Shown piece after piece: positions 62,353 to 64,000 of a stretch of 64,000 nt of DNA. The DNA comes from Phylloscopus collybita. Lineage: Eukaryota > Chordata > Aves > Passeriformes > Phylloscopidae. The translations under genes and the position numbers were made by a program. Under the pieces are notes generated by a model, which saw only the letters and a program-made list of their open reading frames with translations, ran no database searches and had not been told where the DNA came from. The first letter of the stretch is position 1. The number at the start of each line of letters is the position of its first letter. The DNA lies in NCBI GenBank assembly GCA_027886175.1, contig JAJNNQ010000013.1:4173501-4237500 (forward strand), read 5' to 3'.

Positions 62353-64000
62353 CCCCAACATACAACATCCCACAAATTCTTAGTATAGTTAGCTTTTATG
62401 ATGCAAATGGTCCATCATTTAATGAAATGGACACTTCTCAGGGACTAAGATGTTCCAACAGAACCCAATCTCATTGAATTAATTTGTTCTCAGTTCTCTT
62501 AATGAGCCTGGTTAAGTTCAGGTAGAAATACTTGTGCTTCAAAATGACTTGCAGAGACCCAGCTGTCCTGGGGAGGTTTGGGTGAGAGAAAGGTCATGTT
62601 GTTCTGAAACCTGCTCTGCAATTGTGCCTGTGAGCCCCAGGAGCTGTTGTGCCATGACTCAACAAAATATGTAATTACATGATTTCTTAGAAGTTCTTTT
62701 CTAGGGAATTTGTGAGTTTTCAGAAATGAAAGTCTTGATTTTTCTGAAGAATTCGTTTCACTAATTGGGATGAGTGGGGCAAGTTAGGGGAATGCTGGTG
62801 CCCTTGTTGATGGAGCTCTCTTATCCCACCATCAGTGTTTTGTAATGTCAGCTGTACATCTGGCTTTTTGAACTTGTATTTGAATTCTGGTGTGGAAGAA
62901 TTCAAAGTGACCAGAGCTGTGCTGTAGTGGTGGATTTGAGTTTACAAGGAAGTTTTCTCCTTCAGGCTGAAGCCCTCTTGTAAAGGCCTCTCTGCACTCA
63001 CTTAGGATGAGAGGTATGCAGGTGGTATTTGGAGAGGGCCAAGAAAAGTAAGAGAAATCCTAATTTAGTTGGTAGATATCACGATACTTGATAAATATAA
63101 TTGCTGCAGTGAAATGAGAGAAAACCTGCTTCAAAGAGGGAACTCTTTTCAAGGGTGAGCTTGGAGTTGTGTTGAGGCCCCAGGCATACTGCTGGCACTT
63201 CCCTGGGAGCACTGACAGGGGCTCAGACCCTGTTCTGAGAGAGCCCAAACTTTCAAGCTTAGCCTTTGGTGCCTCTGTTGTCTTCAAATGCCCTCTCCCA
63301 AAACTTGTTGAGTTTTAAATAAATTTACTTTCTAGTGTGCCACGTACCCATGGATGGGAGTGGCCTAACTGAGCTGTGATGGTTTGGCATCTGGAAGGTT
63401 CTGGAAATCCTGGAATAATTTGATCCTTGTGAGTTTTCTGTTTGGTTGTTTGTTTGTTTTGTTGTTTAACCAAATAGAAACAAAAAGCTGAGTAAAGTAC
63501 AGACCTGTAAGGCAAAGTTCCTGTCTGACTCAGCCTGTGGCTGACTGCAGCCTGTGCTGTCCATCCTGGCTCATGATGGATGCACATGCTGTCTGTGTGG
63601 AAGGCTCACACTACATCCTGCTCTCTTGGTAGAGCTCCCTACTTCTCCATGCTTGTTGGAGCTCCTGCTTCTCTCTAGTGTCACTGGGCTGTTTGGGGAA
63701 TCTCCCTTTCTGAATAAGAGGTAGAGGGAAAGGGTAATACCAAATTAAAAGTGATAAATTCCTGGAATGGGCAAACTCTTTTGCTGATTTCATCTTCCTC
63801 CCCCACTCCAGTGCTTAGTAGCATTCCAGTGACCCTGCCTGTGTTCAGAGATTGCCAGCTGTGGGAAAACACCAGCCCTACGTCCTGTTGTCCCATTTCT
63901 GCCTGTGCTGATGGTCACTCAGGAAGCTGTAGCTCCTTCTGGTGGGTCTGGGAAGAAACACTCCATTCTGCAGGGCTTGGTGGCACCAAAGGAATGTGGA

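Larger units (their letters stand above)
54571..64000. other. Region downstream of ZFP36L2 with no supported gene
   Basis: About 9.4 kb of mostly unique sequence with a CR1 fragment, simple repeats and the inverted repeat described separately. All open frames are short, lack splice-consistent partners and resemble no protein I recognise. Blocks near 55,100-55,330 and 58,890-59,350 look like candidate non-coding regulatory sequence. Confidence 0.7.

Noticed and set aside
62060..62388. Lys/Gln/Thr-rich and Phe-rich frames of about 95-125 codons on both strands
   Set aside because: Pure products of an A/C simple repeat.

Overview
The window is vertebrate nuclear DNA and almost certainly avian. 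Three degenerate CR1 LINE fragments are recognisable, interspersed repeats are otherwise sparse, and the introns are AT-rich and intron-rich genes end in a very GC-rich CpG-island gene. Two protein-coding genes are supported, both on the + strand and head to tail: the 3' quarter of THADA (tRNA 2'-O-methylation cofactor) and the complete ZFP36L2 (AU-rich-element mRNA decay factor). The same THADA-ZFP36L2 adjacency and relative orientation is known from mammals.

Layout. 1-46,009 holds the last eight coding exons of THADA. I placed them by open frame, AG/GT splice signals and mutually compatible phases (530-615, 11,507-11,919, 12,267-12,388, 13,769-13,841, 15,676-15,820, 18,916-19,047, 44,329-44,495, 45,671-46,009). 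Together they give 491 C-terminal residues with no frame break. The introns run from 347 bp to 25.3 kb. The 25.3 kb intron (19,048-44,328) holds simple repeats, one CR1 tail, possible cis-regulatory elements and one phase-compatible candidate alternative terminal exon (33,899-34,062). A short THADA 3' UTR follows the stop codon.

47,040-47,500 is a separate small CpG island. It carries an eight-copy GGGATC array (G-quadruplex-like) 18 bp downstream of a strong CTCF-type motif. From about 48,540 a second, large CpG island leads into ZFP36L2, which has a TATA-like element at 50,419, a start codon at 50,651, one 528 bp intron and a stop at 52,648. Its roughly 1.9 kb 3' UTR contains UUAUUUAUU-type AU-rich elements and ends at an AATAAA at 54,543. 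54,570-64,000 appears intergenic. It contains simple repeats, a CR1 fragment, a perfect 16-bp inverted repeat and candidate conserved non-coding elements, but no gene I can support.

The two genes do not form a pathway. THADA acts with FTSJ1-type methyltransferases on tRNA, and ZFP36L2 recruits CCR4-NOT to ARE-bearing mRNAs. No bacterial-type operon, CRISPR array or new multi-gene system is visible. The points most worth checking are the candidate alternative THADA exon, the CTCF/G4 island between the genes, the AREs in the mRNA of an ARE-binding protein, and the candidate non-coding regulatory blocks.
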